Source: Micromonospora polyrhachis
GTDB lineage: Bacteria; Actinomycetota; Actinomycetes; Mycobacteriales; Micromonosporaceae
Assembly: GCF_014203835.1 (NCBI RefSeq)
Contig: NZ_JACHJW010000001.1
Span: forward strand, 5,282,501-5,346,500
Direction: 5' to 3'
Length of the DNA: 64,000 bases
Shown here in pieces: positions 50,946 through 60,036 of this stretch (its first letter is position 1; every line of letters begins with the position of its first letter). The notes beneath the pieces were generated by a model. The model saw nothing but the letters and a program-made list of their open reading frames with translations. It made no database searches and was not told where the DNA came from. A program made the translations under genes and the position numbers.

Positions 50946-51926
50946 GTGAAGATCTGTTTCGTCGGCAAGGGCGGTAGTGGCAAGACCACCCTGGCCGCCC
51001 TCTTCATCCGGCACCTCGCGGCCACCGCCGCCCCGCCCGAGGGTGGGCCCCCACCGCTGCTCGCCCTCGACGCCGACATCAACCAGCACCTTGCCGCCGC
51101 GCTCGGGGCTACCGATGCGGAGGCCACCGGACTGCCCGCGCTCGGCGACCACCTCGGCGAGATCAAGGACTACCTGCGCGGGGACAACCCCCGCATCACC
51201 TCGACCGCCGCGATGGTGAAGACCACACCACCCGGTCGAGGGTCACGGCTGCTCTCCGTCACCGGGATCAACCCGATCTACGACATGCTCTTCCGCGAGG
51301 TGAGCGACGTACGGTTGGCGGTGACCGGCCCGTTCGCCAGCGAGGACCTCGGGGTGGCCTGCTACCACTCCAAGGTCGGCGCGGTGGAACTGATCCTCAA
51401 CCACCTGGTCGACGGACCCGGCGAGTACGTCGTCGTGGACATGACCGCCGGGGCCGACTCGTTCGCCTCCGGGCTCTTCACCCGCTTCGACGCGACCTTC
51501 CTGGTCTGTGAACCGACCCTGCGCAGCGTCGGCGTCTACCGGCAGTACGTCGGCCACGCCCGCGACTTCGGCGTCCGGGTGCACGTCGTCGGCAACAAGG
51601 TCGACGACGACACCGACGTCGAGTTCCTGCGGGCGCACGTTGGTGCCGACCTGCTCACCTGGATCGGCCGCTCGGGCTACGTCAAGGCCGCCGAGCGCGG
51701 CGCACCGCAGCCGATCGCCGCGCTGGAACCGGCCAACCGGGCCGCCCTCGAACTCATGCGCGACACCGTCGACACCGTCGACAAGGACTGGGCCACCTAC
51801 ACCCGGCAGGCGGTGGAGTTCCACCTGCGCAACGCCACCGCCTGGGCCAACGACCGGGTCGGCGAGGACCTCGCCGGTCAGGTCGACCCGGACTTCGTAC
51901 TCGGGCCGGAACCGCTGGTCCGTTGA
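50946..51926 (+). CDS. MinD/CooC-like P-loop ATPase
   Basis: The 326-aa protein opens with a deviant Walker A, GKGGSGKTTLAA, directly at residue 6 as in CooC/MinD/ParA proteins. DADINQHLAAALG and VVVDMTAGADSFASGLFTRFD match the CooC-type switch and Walker B regions. CooC relatives load metals into enzymes, so with a Zur-like box upstream I infer a zinc-starvation metallochaperone role. GTG start with GGAAGGA eight bases upstream. It is co-transcribed with the 130-aa gene that follows. Confidence 0.82.
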   Translation: MKICFVGKGGSGKTTLAALFIRHLAATAAPPEGGPPPLLALDADINQHLAAALGATDAEATGLPALGDHLGEIKDYLRGDNPRITSTAAMVKTTPPGRGSRLLSVTGINPIYDMLFREVSDVRLAVTGPFASEDLGVACYHSKVGAVELILNHLVDGPGEYVVVDMTAGADSFASGLFTRFDATFLVCEPTLRSVGVYRQYVGHARDFGVRVHVVGNKVDDDTDVEFLRAHVGADLLTWIGRSGYVKAAERGAPQPIAALEPANRAALELMRDTVDTVDKDWATYTRQAVEFHLRNATAWANDRVGEDLAGQVDPDFVLGPEPLVR

Positions 51927-51946
51927 TCCACACTGAAGGAGAGAAG

Positions 51947-52339
51947 ATGTCCCTCGACGTATCCGCCGCTCTGTTGGAGCGGGCCGAGGCCGGTCAGGTC
52001 GACGACGCCGAGTTCGTCGACTGTGTCCGGCAGTCCCTGCCATACGCCTGGGCCGTGGTGTCCGACGTGGCGGACCGCTCACGCGGCACGATCGCCGACT
52101 TCGCCGACCACGCCGTACCGCCGCCGAGCGAGGCCGAGCGGGGCCAACTGCTGCGTGCCCTGGCCAGCGACGCGATCCGGGGCAGCCTGGAACGCCACTT
52201 CGGAGTGAAACTGGCCTTCCAGAACTGCCACCGGGTGGCCGCGTTCAGGCTCTCCGCAGTCGGTGGCGAGACCTACCAGCGGTTCATCTCACCGCTGGCC
52301 CAGGTACGTAACCAGTCACCGGAACTCCGCGACTGCTGA
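51947..52339 (+). CDS. Conserved small protein coupled to CooC-like ATPase (130 aa)
   Basis: The helical acidic protein has AFVDCVRQSLPYAW-like and FQNCHRVAAFRLSAVGGETYQRFISPLAQVRNQ regions; Cys and His in VDCVRQ, QNCHR and the C-terminal Cys could bind metal. GAAGGAGAG precedes the ATG. It follows the ATPase by 20 bases and is likely its partner or client. I do not recognise a named family. Confidence 0.75.
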   Translation: MSLDVSAALLERAEAGQVDDAEFVDCVRQSLPYAWAVVSDVADRSRGTIADFADHAVPPPSEAERGQLLRALASDAIRGSLERHFGVKLAFQNCHRVAAFRLSAVGGETYQRFISPLAQVRNQSPELRDC

Positions 52340-52346
52340 GGATGTA

Positions 52347-52383
52347 CGGGCTCCTTCCTTTCCTGGAAGGAGCCCGTTCCTAA
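52347..52383. terminator. Convergent-junction hairpin related to the GTTAGGAAGG family
   Basis: CGGGCTCCTTCC (52347-52358) pairs perfectly with GGAAGGAGCCCG (52365-52376) around a 6-base loop, then TTCCTAA follows. It lies between genes converging at 52339 and 52380 and even overlaps the second gene's stop. Confidence 0.8.
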
Positions 52384-53279
52384 TCCGAGAGCGCGGCGCG
52401 CAGCGCCCCCGCCAGATCCGGGTGCTGGAAGGTGAAGCCGGCCCGGTTCAGTACCCCCGGCAGGACCCGGGTGCTACTCAACGCCTCGACGGAGAACTCT
52501 CCCAGCAGGATCCGCAGTGCGATGCTCGGGATCGGCACGATTGCCGGCCGGTGCAGGGCGGCGGCCAGCTCCTTGGTGAACTCGGCGTTGGTGACCGGCG
52601 CCGGACCCACCACGTTGACCGGGCCGGCGATGTCCTCGCGGTCCAGCAGGAACAGCATCGCGTCGAGCCAGTCGGCCATCGACATCCACGGAATCCACTG
52701 CCGGCCACTGCCGAACCGCCCTGCGATGCCCAACCGGTACGGCAGCAGTTGCGGCTTCAACAGGCCACCGTCCCGGTGCAGGGGCAGGCCGGTGCGCAGC
52801 CGGACCACGCGTACCCCGGCGTCCTCGGCTGGCCCGGTCGCCGCCTCCCACACCCGACACAGGTCGGAGAGGAAGCCCTCGCCCGCCGGGGCGTCCTCCT
52901 CGACGGGCTGGTCGCCGGTGTCGCCATACCAGCCGACCGCCGAGGCGTTGAGCAGGGCCCGGGGCCGGTCGGCCGGGGCCAGGCCGGCGATGGTGCGGGC
53001 CAACGTGGTGGTGGTGTCGACCCGGCTCGACCGGAGCACGTTCTTGTAGTGGCTGGTCCACCGCTTGTCGCCAACGCCCGCGCCGGCCAGGTTGACCACC
53101 ACGTCGACCCCGGCCAGGGCGGCTGGGTCCAGCTGCCCGGTCGACGGCTGCCACCGGACCTCGTCGGGGCGGGTCGCTGGCCGACGGACGAGCCGGACGA
53201 TCTCGTGCCCGTCGGAGCGGAGACGGTCGACCAGCCGAGTGCCGAGGAAGCCGGACGCGCCGGCGGTAAGGATCCGCAT
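52380..53279 (-). CDS. TIGR01777-family NAD-dependent epimerase-like protein
   Basis: The 299-aa short-chain-dehydrogenase-fold protein has the TIGR01777 pattern: RILTAGASGFLGTRLVDRL, NLAGAGVGDKRWT, SAVGWYGDTGD, and RLRTGLPLHRDGGLLKP, with a C-terminal DUF1731-like end. The same gene lies between sucB and lipB in mycobacteria, as I recall. Substrate unknown; relatives include cell-division-associated proteins. ATG at 53279 chosen for the canonical Rossmann start. Confidence 0.9.
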   Translation of the reverse strand: MRILTAGASGFLGTRLVDRLRSDGHEIVRLVRRPATRPDEVRWQPSTGQLDPAALAGVDVVVNLAGAGVGDKRWTSHYKNVLRSSRVDTTTTLARTIAGLAPADRPRALLNASAVGWYGDTGDQPVEEDAPAGEGFLSDLCRVWEAATGPAEDAGVRVVRLRTGLPLHRDGGLLKPQLLPYRLGIAGRFGSGRQWIPWMSMADWLDAMLFLLDREDIAGPVNVVGPAPVTNAEFTKELAAALHRPAIVPIPSIALRILLGEFSVEALSSTRVLPGVLNRAGFTFQHPDLAGALRAALSD

Positions 53280-53449
53280 GTCCGTATCTTCGCCCACGCC
53301 GTACCGCCGGCCCACGTCAGCACCGATAAACAAGCCGGGTCCGCGAGCGCGTCCTTCTCCACGGGTACGTCGGCAGAAGCCCGCAGGACGGGTGTTGTCT
53401 GTCGACGAGTCGCCCGCTCAATGATCGTCACGACGGATTCGGTGTTTTC

Positions 53450-54322
53450 ATGTCCACAAAGCGGCTGCGGTGCGCGGGCCTGTTCGGAGTCCTCCTACTG
53501 GGTGCCGGTGGCCTGACCGTCGGCCTGCTCGGCCCTTCTCGAAGCTCGTCCGGCTCCACGTTGACAACGACATCGGTGCCGACACCGGGTGGGCCCGCCC
53601 CGTCCGCGTTCACCCCGGACGGGTCCACACCGGGCGGGTCCAACCCGGACGGGTCCACGCCGGGCGGGCCCACGCCGGGCGGGCCCGGCAATTCTCCGTC
53701 CCATCATCCGGTGCCACCACCGCCGGAGGTCAGTTACCCGCAGGTCGGCAGCGGGAAGTGGACGACCGCCACGGGACGTACCGCGATCCAGGGGCATGCC
53801 GGACGACTGATGCGATTCCAGGTAACGGTGGAGAAGGGGATCGTCGGCATCGACCCGCAGCAGTTCGCTGCGGAGGTGCTCGCCACCCTCGGCGATTCCC
53901 GTGGCTGGACGGCCGGCGGCCAGTTCCGGTTCCAGCGCGTGGGGCCGGGGGAACAGCGGGACTTCACGGTGCATCTGGCTACACCGGCAACTCGAGACGT
54001 CCTGTGTGGTGATGGGTACGACCGATACACCTCGTGTCGCAACGGTGCTCGGGTGGTACTCAACGTGGCCCGCTGGGCCAATGGCGTACCCCACTACGGT
54101 GTTGACCTCATCGCCTACCGCGCGTACCTGGTCAACCACGAGGTCGGGCACCGGCTCGGGCATGGCCACGAGTTGTGCCCGGGGAAGGGGCGGCCGGCAC
54201 CGGTGATGCAGCAGCAGACGCTGGGCCTGCACGGCTGTGTCGCCAATCCCTGGGTGTATCTCGGCGGGCGCCGCCATTCGGGTCGGTCCGGCGCGTACGA
54301 CGATCCGGTGCCGCAGGCGTGA
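53450..54322 (+). CDS. DUF3152-type secreted zinc metalloprotease-like protein
   Basis: The 290-aa protein has a signal anchor (residues 9-30), a low-complexity linker about 45 residues long made of PDGS/TPGGS-like repeats, and a C-terminal DUF3152 domain with zinc-protease motif HEVGHRLGHGHELC, a HExxH-type site with the third ligand His downstream. ATG at 53450. Linker DNA repeats near 53,600-53,690 may expand by slippage. Secreted peptidase; substrate unknown. Confidence 0.87.
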   Translation: MSTKRLRCAGLFGVLLLGAGGLTVGLLGPSRSSSGSTLTTTSVPTPGGPAPSAFTPDGSTPGGSNPDGSTPGGPTPGGPGNSPSHHPVPPPPEVSYPQVGSGKWTTATGRTAIQGHAGRLMRFQVTVEKGIVGIDPQQFAAEVLATLGDSRGWTAGGQFRFQRVGPGEQRDFTVHLATPATRDVLCGDGYDRYTSCRNGARVVLNVARWANGVPHYGVDLIAYRAYLVNHEVGHRLGHGHELCPGKGRPAPVMQQQTLGLHGCVANPWVYLGGRRHSGRSGAYDDPVPQA

Positions 54323-54407
54323 CCCGTTCGAATTTTCTTGGCGTACCGATAAACCGGTAGCCCTGGTCAGCATGTCTACCTTTCGGTAGCCATGGCGAAG
54401 GATGGGG

Positions 54408-54914
54408 ATGCAGGCCAACTTCGAGGAGTTCGTGGTGGCGCGGGGCCGCGCCCTGCTCCGGTTCGCGTACCTGCTCACCGGCGACGGGTATCTCGCCGAG
54501 GACCTGGTGCAGGAGGCCCTGCTGCGATCCCACCGGAGATGGTCTGCGGTGGAGCGCACCGACAACCCCGAGCCGTACGTGCGCAAGGCGATCTTGCACC
54601 TCTATCTGTCCTGGCGTAGACGCCGGTCGAGTACCGAGCTGTCGTACGCCGAACTGCCCGACCGGCCAGGAGCCGAGCAGCCACCTGATGCCGTCGTGGA
54701 ACGGGACGCGATGTGGCTGCTACTGCGGCAACTGCCGCGCACGCAACGGGCCGTTGTCGTGCTGCGCTATTACGAGGATCTTTCCGACGCCGACATCGCC
54801 GTGTTGCTCGGCTGCGCCAAGGCGACGGTACGGGTCCACGCGTTCAAGGCATTGGCGAAGCTGCGCGCCGCGCTGGCGACGCAACCGGCGGTCATGGGAG
54901 TCCGTCATGAGTGA
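54408..54914 (+). CDS. SigE-family RNA polymerase sigma factor (ECF)
   Basis: The 168-aa protein has sigma region 2 (FEEFVVARGRALLRFAYLLTGDGYLAEDLVQEALLR) and region 4 (LPRTQRAVVVLRYYEDLSDADIAVLLGC), with a short linker, typical of the actinomycete SigE-family ECFs. ATG at 54408 is preferred because GAAGGA lies five bases upstream; ATG at 54402 is in frame. It overlaps the next gene by eight bases; that membrane protein may be its regulator. Confidence 0.92.
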   Translation: MQANFEEFVVARGRALLRFAYLLTGDGYLAEDLVQEALLRSHRRWSAVERTDNPEPYVRKAILHLYLSWRRRRSSTELSYAELPDRPGAEQPPDAVVERDAMWLLLRQLPRTQRAVVVLRYYEDLSDADIAVLLGCAKATVRVHAFKALAKLRAALATQPAVMGVRHE

Positions 54915-55938
54915 TCTCGAACAACTCCTCCAGCAGTCGCTGGCCCGGCATGCCGACGAGGCACCGTCCAGCGGTCAGCTTCTGAGCCGTCTCCAGGTAC
55001 GGACTCGCCAACGGCAGCGACGGCAGATGATGGCGCTCGCCGCCGGCCTGACCATGGCGCTCTGTGTACTGGTCGTAGGCGTGCAGCGGTGGCCCGATGG
55101 GCCGGACCATGCCGTGGTGTACGAGCCGGCCGTCGCCCCCGTCGCCCCCGTCGAGTCGTCATTGTCGTCATCGGGTGTACCGTCGCCGGGCGCGTCGGTG
55201 GCGTTGGTTCTACAGCCGGGTCCGCTGATGGTCGACGCCTTCCCGTTCACCCCGACCCGTGAGTTGCCCGGGTTGCAGCCGACGGTGCAACTCGTCGAGG
55301 GCGTACCCACGATCAGATATGACGGCCCGGAGGGCGGTGTGCACTGGGCGACCGTATCGGTCGGTGCCGTCGAGCCGAGGGGGATGAAGGGCGCAGCCCA
55401 GAGCTTCAAGGTGCGGGGGCGGACGGTCAACTACGTCTCTCTGCCACCTGGCGCGGAGGGGGAGTGGACGATGTGGTGGCAGGAGGGAGCAGCCCAGTGG
55501 ATCACCGTACAGGGCTCTGCCACGGTCACCATCGACGATCTGCTCGGGTACGTGGAAGGCATGACTTCCCGCCCGATGCCGGTCGTCTCGCCGTTCACCT
55601 TCGAGTACGTGTCGGCCAACCTGACGGTCGACAGTGTCGCACCGTCGATGATCACGTTCCGGCCCGCCGACGCGCCGCCGGGTGCCGGCTTCGAGTTCGA
55701 GCTGGTGGTCCTGTTCGACGAGGCGTTTCCGACGGCGGCCGGCCGTAGCGTGCGGGTGGGGCAGCAGCGGGGTGTGCTCTACCAGGAGTCCGGCCACACC
55801 ATTCTCTCGGTCCAACAGCCTGACCAGCGGGCCATCACCATCCAGTTGCCGTCGAACATCACGGTTTCGGAGCCGGATCTGTTTCGGTTCGCGGCCGGGA
55901 TCCGCAGCACCCCGGCCGCCGTTCCTGGCAAAGGCTAG
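54907..55938 (+). CDS. Single-pass membrane protein coupled to sigma factor (putative anti-sigma)
   Basis: The 343-aa protein has a short cytoplasmic N-terminus (about 37 residues, MSDLEQLLQQSLARHADEAP), one hydrophobic helix (MMALAAGLTMALCVLVVGV) and a large external domain rich in beta strands. That topology and the eight-base overlap with the sigma gene suggest a membrane-anchored anti-sigma factor, but no ZAS motif (HxxxCxxC) is visible. A strong hairpin after the stop ends the operon. Confidence 0.75.
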   Translation: MSDLEQLLQQSLARHADEAPSSGQLLSRLQVRTRQRQRRQMMALAAGLTMALCVLVVGVQRWPDGPDHAVVYEPAVAPVAPVESSLSSSGVPSPGASVALVLQPGPLMVDAFPFTPTRELPGLQPTVQLVEGVPTIRYDGPEGGVHWATVSVGAVEPRGMKGAAQSFKVRGRTVNYVSLPPGAEGEWTMWWQEGAAQWITVQGSATVTIDDLLGYVEGMTSRPMPVVSPFTFEYVSANLTVDSVAPSMITFRPADAPPGAGFEFELVVLFDEAFPTAAGRSVRVGQQRGVLYQESGHTILSVQQPDQRAITIQLPSNITVSEPDLFRFAAGIRSTPAAVPGKG

Positions 55939-56007
55939 GACTGGGGCGGGGACGGGACTGGGACTGGAGAGAAGCAGCGCAGGCTCGGCAGGGACACCCG
56001 CGAAAGC

Positions 56008-56049
56008 GAGGGAGGGCGCACCAGTCCGCGGACCGGTGCGCCCTCCCTC
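56008..56049. terminator. Bidirectional terminator before sucB
   Basis: Perfect 15-bp stem (56008-56022 with 56035-56049) and 12-base loop lie between genes converging at 55938 and 56065. Confidence 0.85.
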
Positions 56050-56064
56050 GGCTTACGGGGTGGA

Positions 56065-57903
56065 TCAGGCCAGGCCCAACTCCGCCTCGAAGTTGCCGGC
56101 CTCCAGCCGCTCCTTGATGGCGCTCAGGAAGCGGGCCGCGTCGGCACCATCGATGAGCCGGTGGTCGTACGACAGGGCCAGGTAGACCATCGAGCGCGGC
56201 ACGATGACCTCACCCAGCTCGGGGTCGGTGATCACCACTGGACGCTTGACCACCGCGCCGGTGCCGAGCATCGCCGACTGCGGCGCGGGGACGATCGGGG
56301 TGTCGAACAGGGCACCCCGGCTACCCGTGTTGGTCAGCGTGAACGTCGCACCTGCGATCTCGTCCGGGCTGATCTTGTTGGTCCGGGTCCGCTCGGCCAG
56401 GTCGGCGATCCGCCGGGCCAGCCCGGCGAGGTTGAGGTCACCCGAGTTGTGGATGACCGGCACCATCAGCCCCCGGTCGGTGTCGACCGCGATGCCCAGG
56501 TGCTCTGCCTCCGGGTAGGTGATCGTCCCGGCGTCGAGGTCCATCCGGGCGTTGACCACCGGGTACGTCTGCAACGCCTCGATCGCCGCCAGCGCGAAGA
56601 ACGGCATGAACGACAGCTTCACGCCGTGCCGCTGGAGGAAGGCGTCCTTGGCCCGTGCCCGCAGCTGCGCCACCTTGGTGACGTCCACCTCGATGACGGT
56701 GGTCAGCTGTGCCGTCTCGTGCAGCGACTCCTGCATCCGCTTGGCGATGACGGCCCGGATCCGGGGCAGCTTCTCCGTACGACCCCGCATCGGGCTCGGC
56801 TGCGGCTTGGCGGCCGGCTCCTTGGCTGCCGGGGCGGCCGGTGCCGCCGGCTTGGCGGCAGCCGCCTTCGCCTGCTGCGCCGCGTCCAGCACGTCCTGCT
56901 TGCGGATCCGACCGCCAACACCGGTGCCGTTGACCGTCGACAGGTCGACACCGTGCTCACCGGCGAGCTTGCGCACCAGCGGGGTGACGTAGCCGGCAGC
57001 GTCCTCACTGGTGGCCGGGGCCACGGCGGGAGCGGCGGCCTTGGCGGGGGCTGGCTGCGCGGCCTGCTCGGTGCGGGTCGGCTGACCGGACTTCTTGGTT
57101 GCCGGGGCCGGGGTGGCGTAGGACGCGCCCGGGGTGCTCGGCTTCGCCTCCGTCTTGGCCGGAGCGGCCGGCTTCGGAGCTTCGGCCTTGGGGGCCTCCG
57201 TCTTGGGAGCTTCTGCCTTGGGAGCTTCTGCCTTCGGAGCAGACGGCTGGGCCGGCTGCTCGGCCGGAGTGGCCCCGGCGGCACCGATCACGGCCAGCGC
57301 GGCACCCACCTCGGCGGTGTCGTCCTGCGCGACCTTGATCTCCAGCAGCGTGCCCGCCGCCGGAGAGGGGATCTCGGTGTCGACCTTGTCGGTCGAGACC
57401 TCCAGCAGCGCCTCGTCCGCCTCGACGGTGTCGCCGACCTCCTTGAGCCAGCGCGTCACCGTACCCTCGGTGACGCTCTCACCCAGCGCCGGCATCTTGA
57501 CGACGGTGTGCTCGCCCCCAGCGGCCTCAGCGGCCGGGGCGGCGGCCGGTGCCGGCTCCTGCTTCGGTGCCGCCGGCTCCTCGGCGGCGGGCTTCTCCTC
57601 GGCGGCGGGCGCGGCGGGCTTCTCCTCGGCGGCCGGTGCGGCCGGCTTCTCCTCGGCGGCCTCGCCCTCACCGGCGATGACGGCCAGCTCGCTGCCGACC
57701 TCGGCGGTCTCGTCCTCGCCCACCACGATCCGGCTCAGCACGCCAGCCGCCGGGGACGGGATCTCGGTGTCGACCTTGTCGGTCGAGACCTCGAGCAGCG
57801 GCTCGTCGACCTCGACCCGGTCGCCCTCCTGCTTCAGCCAGCGCGTGACGGTACCCTCGGTGACGCTCTCGCCCAGCCGGGGCATGGTGACCGATACCGG
57901 CAT
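56065..57903 (-). CDS. sucB: Dihydrolipoamide acyltransferase E2 (2-oxoglutarate/pyruvate dehydrogenase)
   Basis: The 612-aa E2 has two lipoyl domains with the lipoyl-lysine motif [15 protein letters not shown] near residues 44 and 165, Ala/Pro/Lys linkers, a peripheral-subunit-binding domain ([20 protein letters not shown]) and a catalytic domain with [15 protein letters not shown] carrying the active His. It transfers acyl groups to CoA with the E3 encoded just upstream. It needs LipA and LipB products. Mycobacterial DlaT has the same neighbourhood and serves both complexes. Confidence 0.95.
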   Translation of the reverse strand: MPVSVTMPRLGESVTEGTVTRWLKQEGDRVEVDEPLLEVSTDKVDTEIPSPAAGVLSRIVVGEDETAEVGSELAVIAGEGEAAEEKPAAPAAEEKPAAPAAEEKPAAEEPAAPKQEPAPAAAPAAEAAGGEHTVVKMPALGESVTEGTVTRWLKEVGDTVEADEALLEVSTDKVDTEIPSPAAGTLLEIKVAQDDTAEVGAALAVIGAAGATPAEQPAQPSAPKAEAPKAEAPKTEAPKAEAPKPAAPAKTEAKPSTPGASYATPAPATKKSGQPTRTEQAAQPAPAKAAAPAVAPATSEDAAGYVTPLVRKLAGEHGVDLSTVNGTGVGGRIRKQDVLDAAQQAKAAAAKPAAPAAPAAKEPAAKPQPSPMRGRTEKLPRIRAVIAKRMQESLHETAQLTTVIEVDVTKVAQLRARAKDAFLQRHGVKLSFMPFFALAAIEALQTYPVVNARMDLDAGTITYPEAEHLGIAVDTDRGLMVPVIHNSGDLNLAGLARRIADLAERTRTNKISPDEIAGATFTLTNTGSRGALFDTPIVPAPQSAMLGTGAVVKRPVVITDPELGEVIVPRSMVYLALSYDHRLIDGADAARFLSAIKERLEAGNFEAELGLA

Positions 57904-57972
57904 GTTTCAAGACTCCTTCGTGGCCTTACCCGTCGTCCGACCGGTCAGCCGGACGACGCGGATGGTTTGGGC

Positions 57973-59361
57973 TCAGGCGTGTGCGTGCAGCGGCTTACCG
58001 GCCAGGGCCAGGTGCGCTTCGCCAAGCGCCTCGCCCTGGGTGGGGTGGGCGTGTACGAGCTGCGCCACCTCGGCCGGGTAGGCCTCCCAGTTGTAGATGA
58101 GCTGAGCCTCGGAAACCAGCTCGCCGACGCGCGCACCCACCATGTGGATGCCGACCACGGGACCCTCCTCGACCCGGACCAGCTTGACGAAGCCGGCGGT
58201 CTTGAGGATCTGGCTCTTGCCGTTGCCACCGAGGTTGTAGTTGTAGGTCTTGATCTTGTCCGCGCCGTACTGCTCCTTGGCCTTGGCCTCGGTGAGCCCG
58301 ACGGAGGCGACCTCTGGGTCGGAGTAGGTGACCCGGGGAATACCCAGCTCGTCGATGACGGTCGGGTTCAGGCCGGCGATCTCCTCGGCCACGAAGATGC
58401 CCTGCTGGAAACCGCGGTGGGCCAGCTGAAGGCCGGGCACGATGTCGCCGACGGCGAAGACGTTGGGCACATTGGTCCGCAGCCGCTCGTCGGTCAGGAC
58501 GAAGCCCCGGTCCATCTTGACGCCCTGCTCCTCGTAGCCGAGGTTGGCGGTGTTCGGGCCCCGGCCGACCGCGACCAGCAGCAGCTCGGCCTCCAGGGTC
58601 TCACCCCCGGCAATGGTGACCTTGACGCCGGTCTCGGTGCGCTCGACCTTCTCGAACGGCTTGCCGGTCTTGAAACCGATCTTGCGCTTGCGGAACGCCC
58701 GCTCCAGCGCCTTGGACGACTCCTCGTCCTCGGCCGCGATCAGCCGGGGCAGCGCCTCGACGATGGTGACGTCCGCGCCGAAGGAACGCCAGACACTGGC
58801 GAACTCGACGCCGATGACCCCGCCGCCGAGCACGATCGCGGAGGCCGGCACCCGGTCGAGGGTGAGGGCGTGGTCGCTGGTGATGACCCGCTCGCCGTCG
58901 ACCTCCAGGCCGGGCAGGCTACGCGAGTAGGAGCCGGTGGCCAGGACGACGTTGCGGCCGGTGTAGCGGGTGCCGTCCACCTCGACGGTGTTCGGGGCGA
59001 CCAGCTTGCCGGCCCCCTCCACCAGGGTGATCTTCGCGCCCTTGATCATGCCCTGGAGGCCCTTGTAGAGCCGGGAGATCACGCCGTCCTTGTAGGAGTT
59101 GACCCCCGCCATGTCGATGCCGACGAGTTCGGCCTTGACGCCGAACTGCTCGGACTCACGGGTCTGGTCGGCGATCTCCGCGGCGTGCAGGAGCGCCTTG
59201 GTCGGGATGCAGCCGTTGTGCAGGCAGGTGCCGCCGAGTTTGCCCTTCTCGATCAGCGCGACCGACAGGCCGAGCTGCACGGCCCGCAGCGCGGTCGCGT
59301 ATCCGCCGCTGCCACCGCCGAGGATTACGACGTCGAAGGTTGCGCCGTTCGGCTCGCTCAC
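57973..59361 (-). CDS. lpdA: Dihydrolipoyl dehydrogenase (E3)
   Basis: The 462-aa flavoprotein has FAD motif VVILGGGSGGYATALRA, redox disulfide GGTCLHNGCIPTK, NAD motif IVLGGGVIGVEFASVW, and a C-terminal HAHPTQGEALGEA with the catalytic His-Glu. It reoxidises lipoyl groups of SucB and of the glycine system. GTG at 59361 is chosen since GGGAG lies six bases upstream; the ATG-containing longer frame lacks a site. Likely one operon with sucB. Confidence 0.97.
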   Translation of the reverse strand: MSEPNGATFDVVILGGGSGGYATALRAVQLGLSVALIEKGKLGGTCLHNGCIPTKALLHAAEIADQTRESEQFGVKAELVGIDMAGVNSYKDGVISRLYKGLQGMIKGAKITLVEGAGKLVAPNTVEVDGTRYTGRNVVLATGSYSRSLPGLEVDGERVITSDHALTLDRVPASAIVLGGGVIGVEFASVWRSFGADVTIVEALPRLIAAEDEESSKALERAFRKRKIGFKTGKPFEKVERTETGVKVTIAGGETLEAELLLVAVGRGPNTANLGYEEQGVKMDRGFVLTDERLRTNVPNVFAVGDIVPGLQLAHRGFQQGIFVAEEIAGLNPTVIDELGIPRVTYSDPEVASVGLTEAKAKEQYGADKIKTYNYNLGGNGKSQILKTAGFVKLVRVEEGPVVGIHMVGARVGELVSEAQLIYNWEAYPAEVAQLVHAHPTQGEALGEAHLALAGKPLHAHA

Positions 59362-59550
59362 AGTTATCTCCCAGGTCGCGTCGCTGCTAACGAGGGTCAT
59401 GCCGGGGTAGGGGCATACTCGCCTCGGTCATCTTGTCACTTGCGCCGCGATGCCGCGCCACGAGGTGCCCAAGGACACGTCGACGGGACGTACGCTTGCC
59501 GCAGTCACATTCATGACGAGCGGTACGGACGACGGGGAGGAGAAGATCGG

Positions 59551-59874
59551 GTGGCCTGGTTCCGACGACGCAAGAAGGCAGGCGCCGCAGCGGGAGATCG
59601 GCCAGCGAATCGCGCCGATCTGGACCACCTTGAGCAGTTCGTCAGGTCGCGGCGAGGGGTGGAAGCCTTCATCGAGCCGCGTACCGCCGTGACCGAGACC
59701 ACAGTGATGCTGGTCGCCCACGACGGGGAGTGGACCCGGCGGCGGATCGACGGGCCGGACGCCGCCCGGCGGTTCGCCCACCGGCTCGCCATTCCGGTCT
59801 ACGACGTGGGGCTGGTCGGCTATCCGCAACGCTGGCGCGACTTCAACGAGCGCCGCAAGCGCCGCCCGAGCTGA
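59551..59874 (+). CDS. Small conserved protein (107 aa)
   Basis: A basic 107-aa protein beginning MAWFRRRKKAGAAAG, with a central alpha/beta region (EQFVRSRRGVEAFIEPRTAVTETTVMLVAHDGEWTRRRI) and ending NERRKRRPS. GTG with AGGAG eight bases upstream. It is divergent from lpdA. Database copies in this group are often labelled oxidoreductase, but no cofactor motif is visible; I leave it unassigned. Confidence 0.72.
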   Translation: MAWFRRRKKAGAAAGDRPANRADLDHLEQFVRSRRGVEAFIEPRTAVTETTVMLVAHDGEWTRRRIDGPDAARRFAHRLAIPVYDVGLVGYPQRWRDFNERRKRRPS

Positions 59875-59963
59875 ACCGAGCCGAACCGAGCCGAACTGAG
59901 CCGAACTGAGCCGGACCGAGCCGGACCGAGCCGGACCGAGCCGGACCGAGCCGGACCGAGCCG
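59871..59963. repeat. 10-bp tandem repeat array
   Basis: About nine head-to-tail copies of a 10-bp unit, CTGAACCGAG grading into CCGAACTGAG and then CCGGACCGAG. It starts at the stop codon of the 107-aa gene. The unit length matches one helical turn. Spacer-free, so not CRISPR. Confidence 0.92.
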
Positions 59964-59982
59964 AGTTCGTCACGCCACCGGT

Positions 59983-60035
59983 GTCAGGAAGGCCCCTTCC
60001 AAAGGCAGAAGGCGATAGAAGGGGCCCTTCCTGAC
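59983..60035. terminator. Convergent-junction inverted repeat (GTTAGGAAGG family)
   Basis: GTCAGGAAGG (59983-59992) is the inverse of CCTTCCTGAC (60026-60035), with further GGCCCC/GGGGCC matches. It lies just before the pepA stop, between converging genes. Confidence 0.7.
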
Positions 60036-60036
60036 C

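Noticed and set aside
56161-59874. Very long plus-strand open frame (over 1200 codons) opposite sucB and lpdA
   Set aside because: High-GC shadow of sucB and lpdA; composition is low-complexity Gly/Arg/Leu and only the last 107 codons form a plausible gene.
59871-59963. CRISPR array
   Set aside because: Ten-base units are directly adjacent, without spacers and no cas genes nearby.
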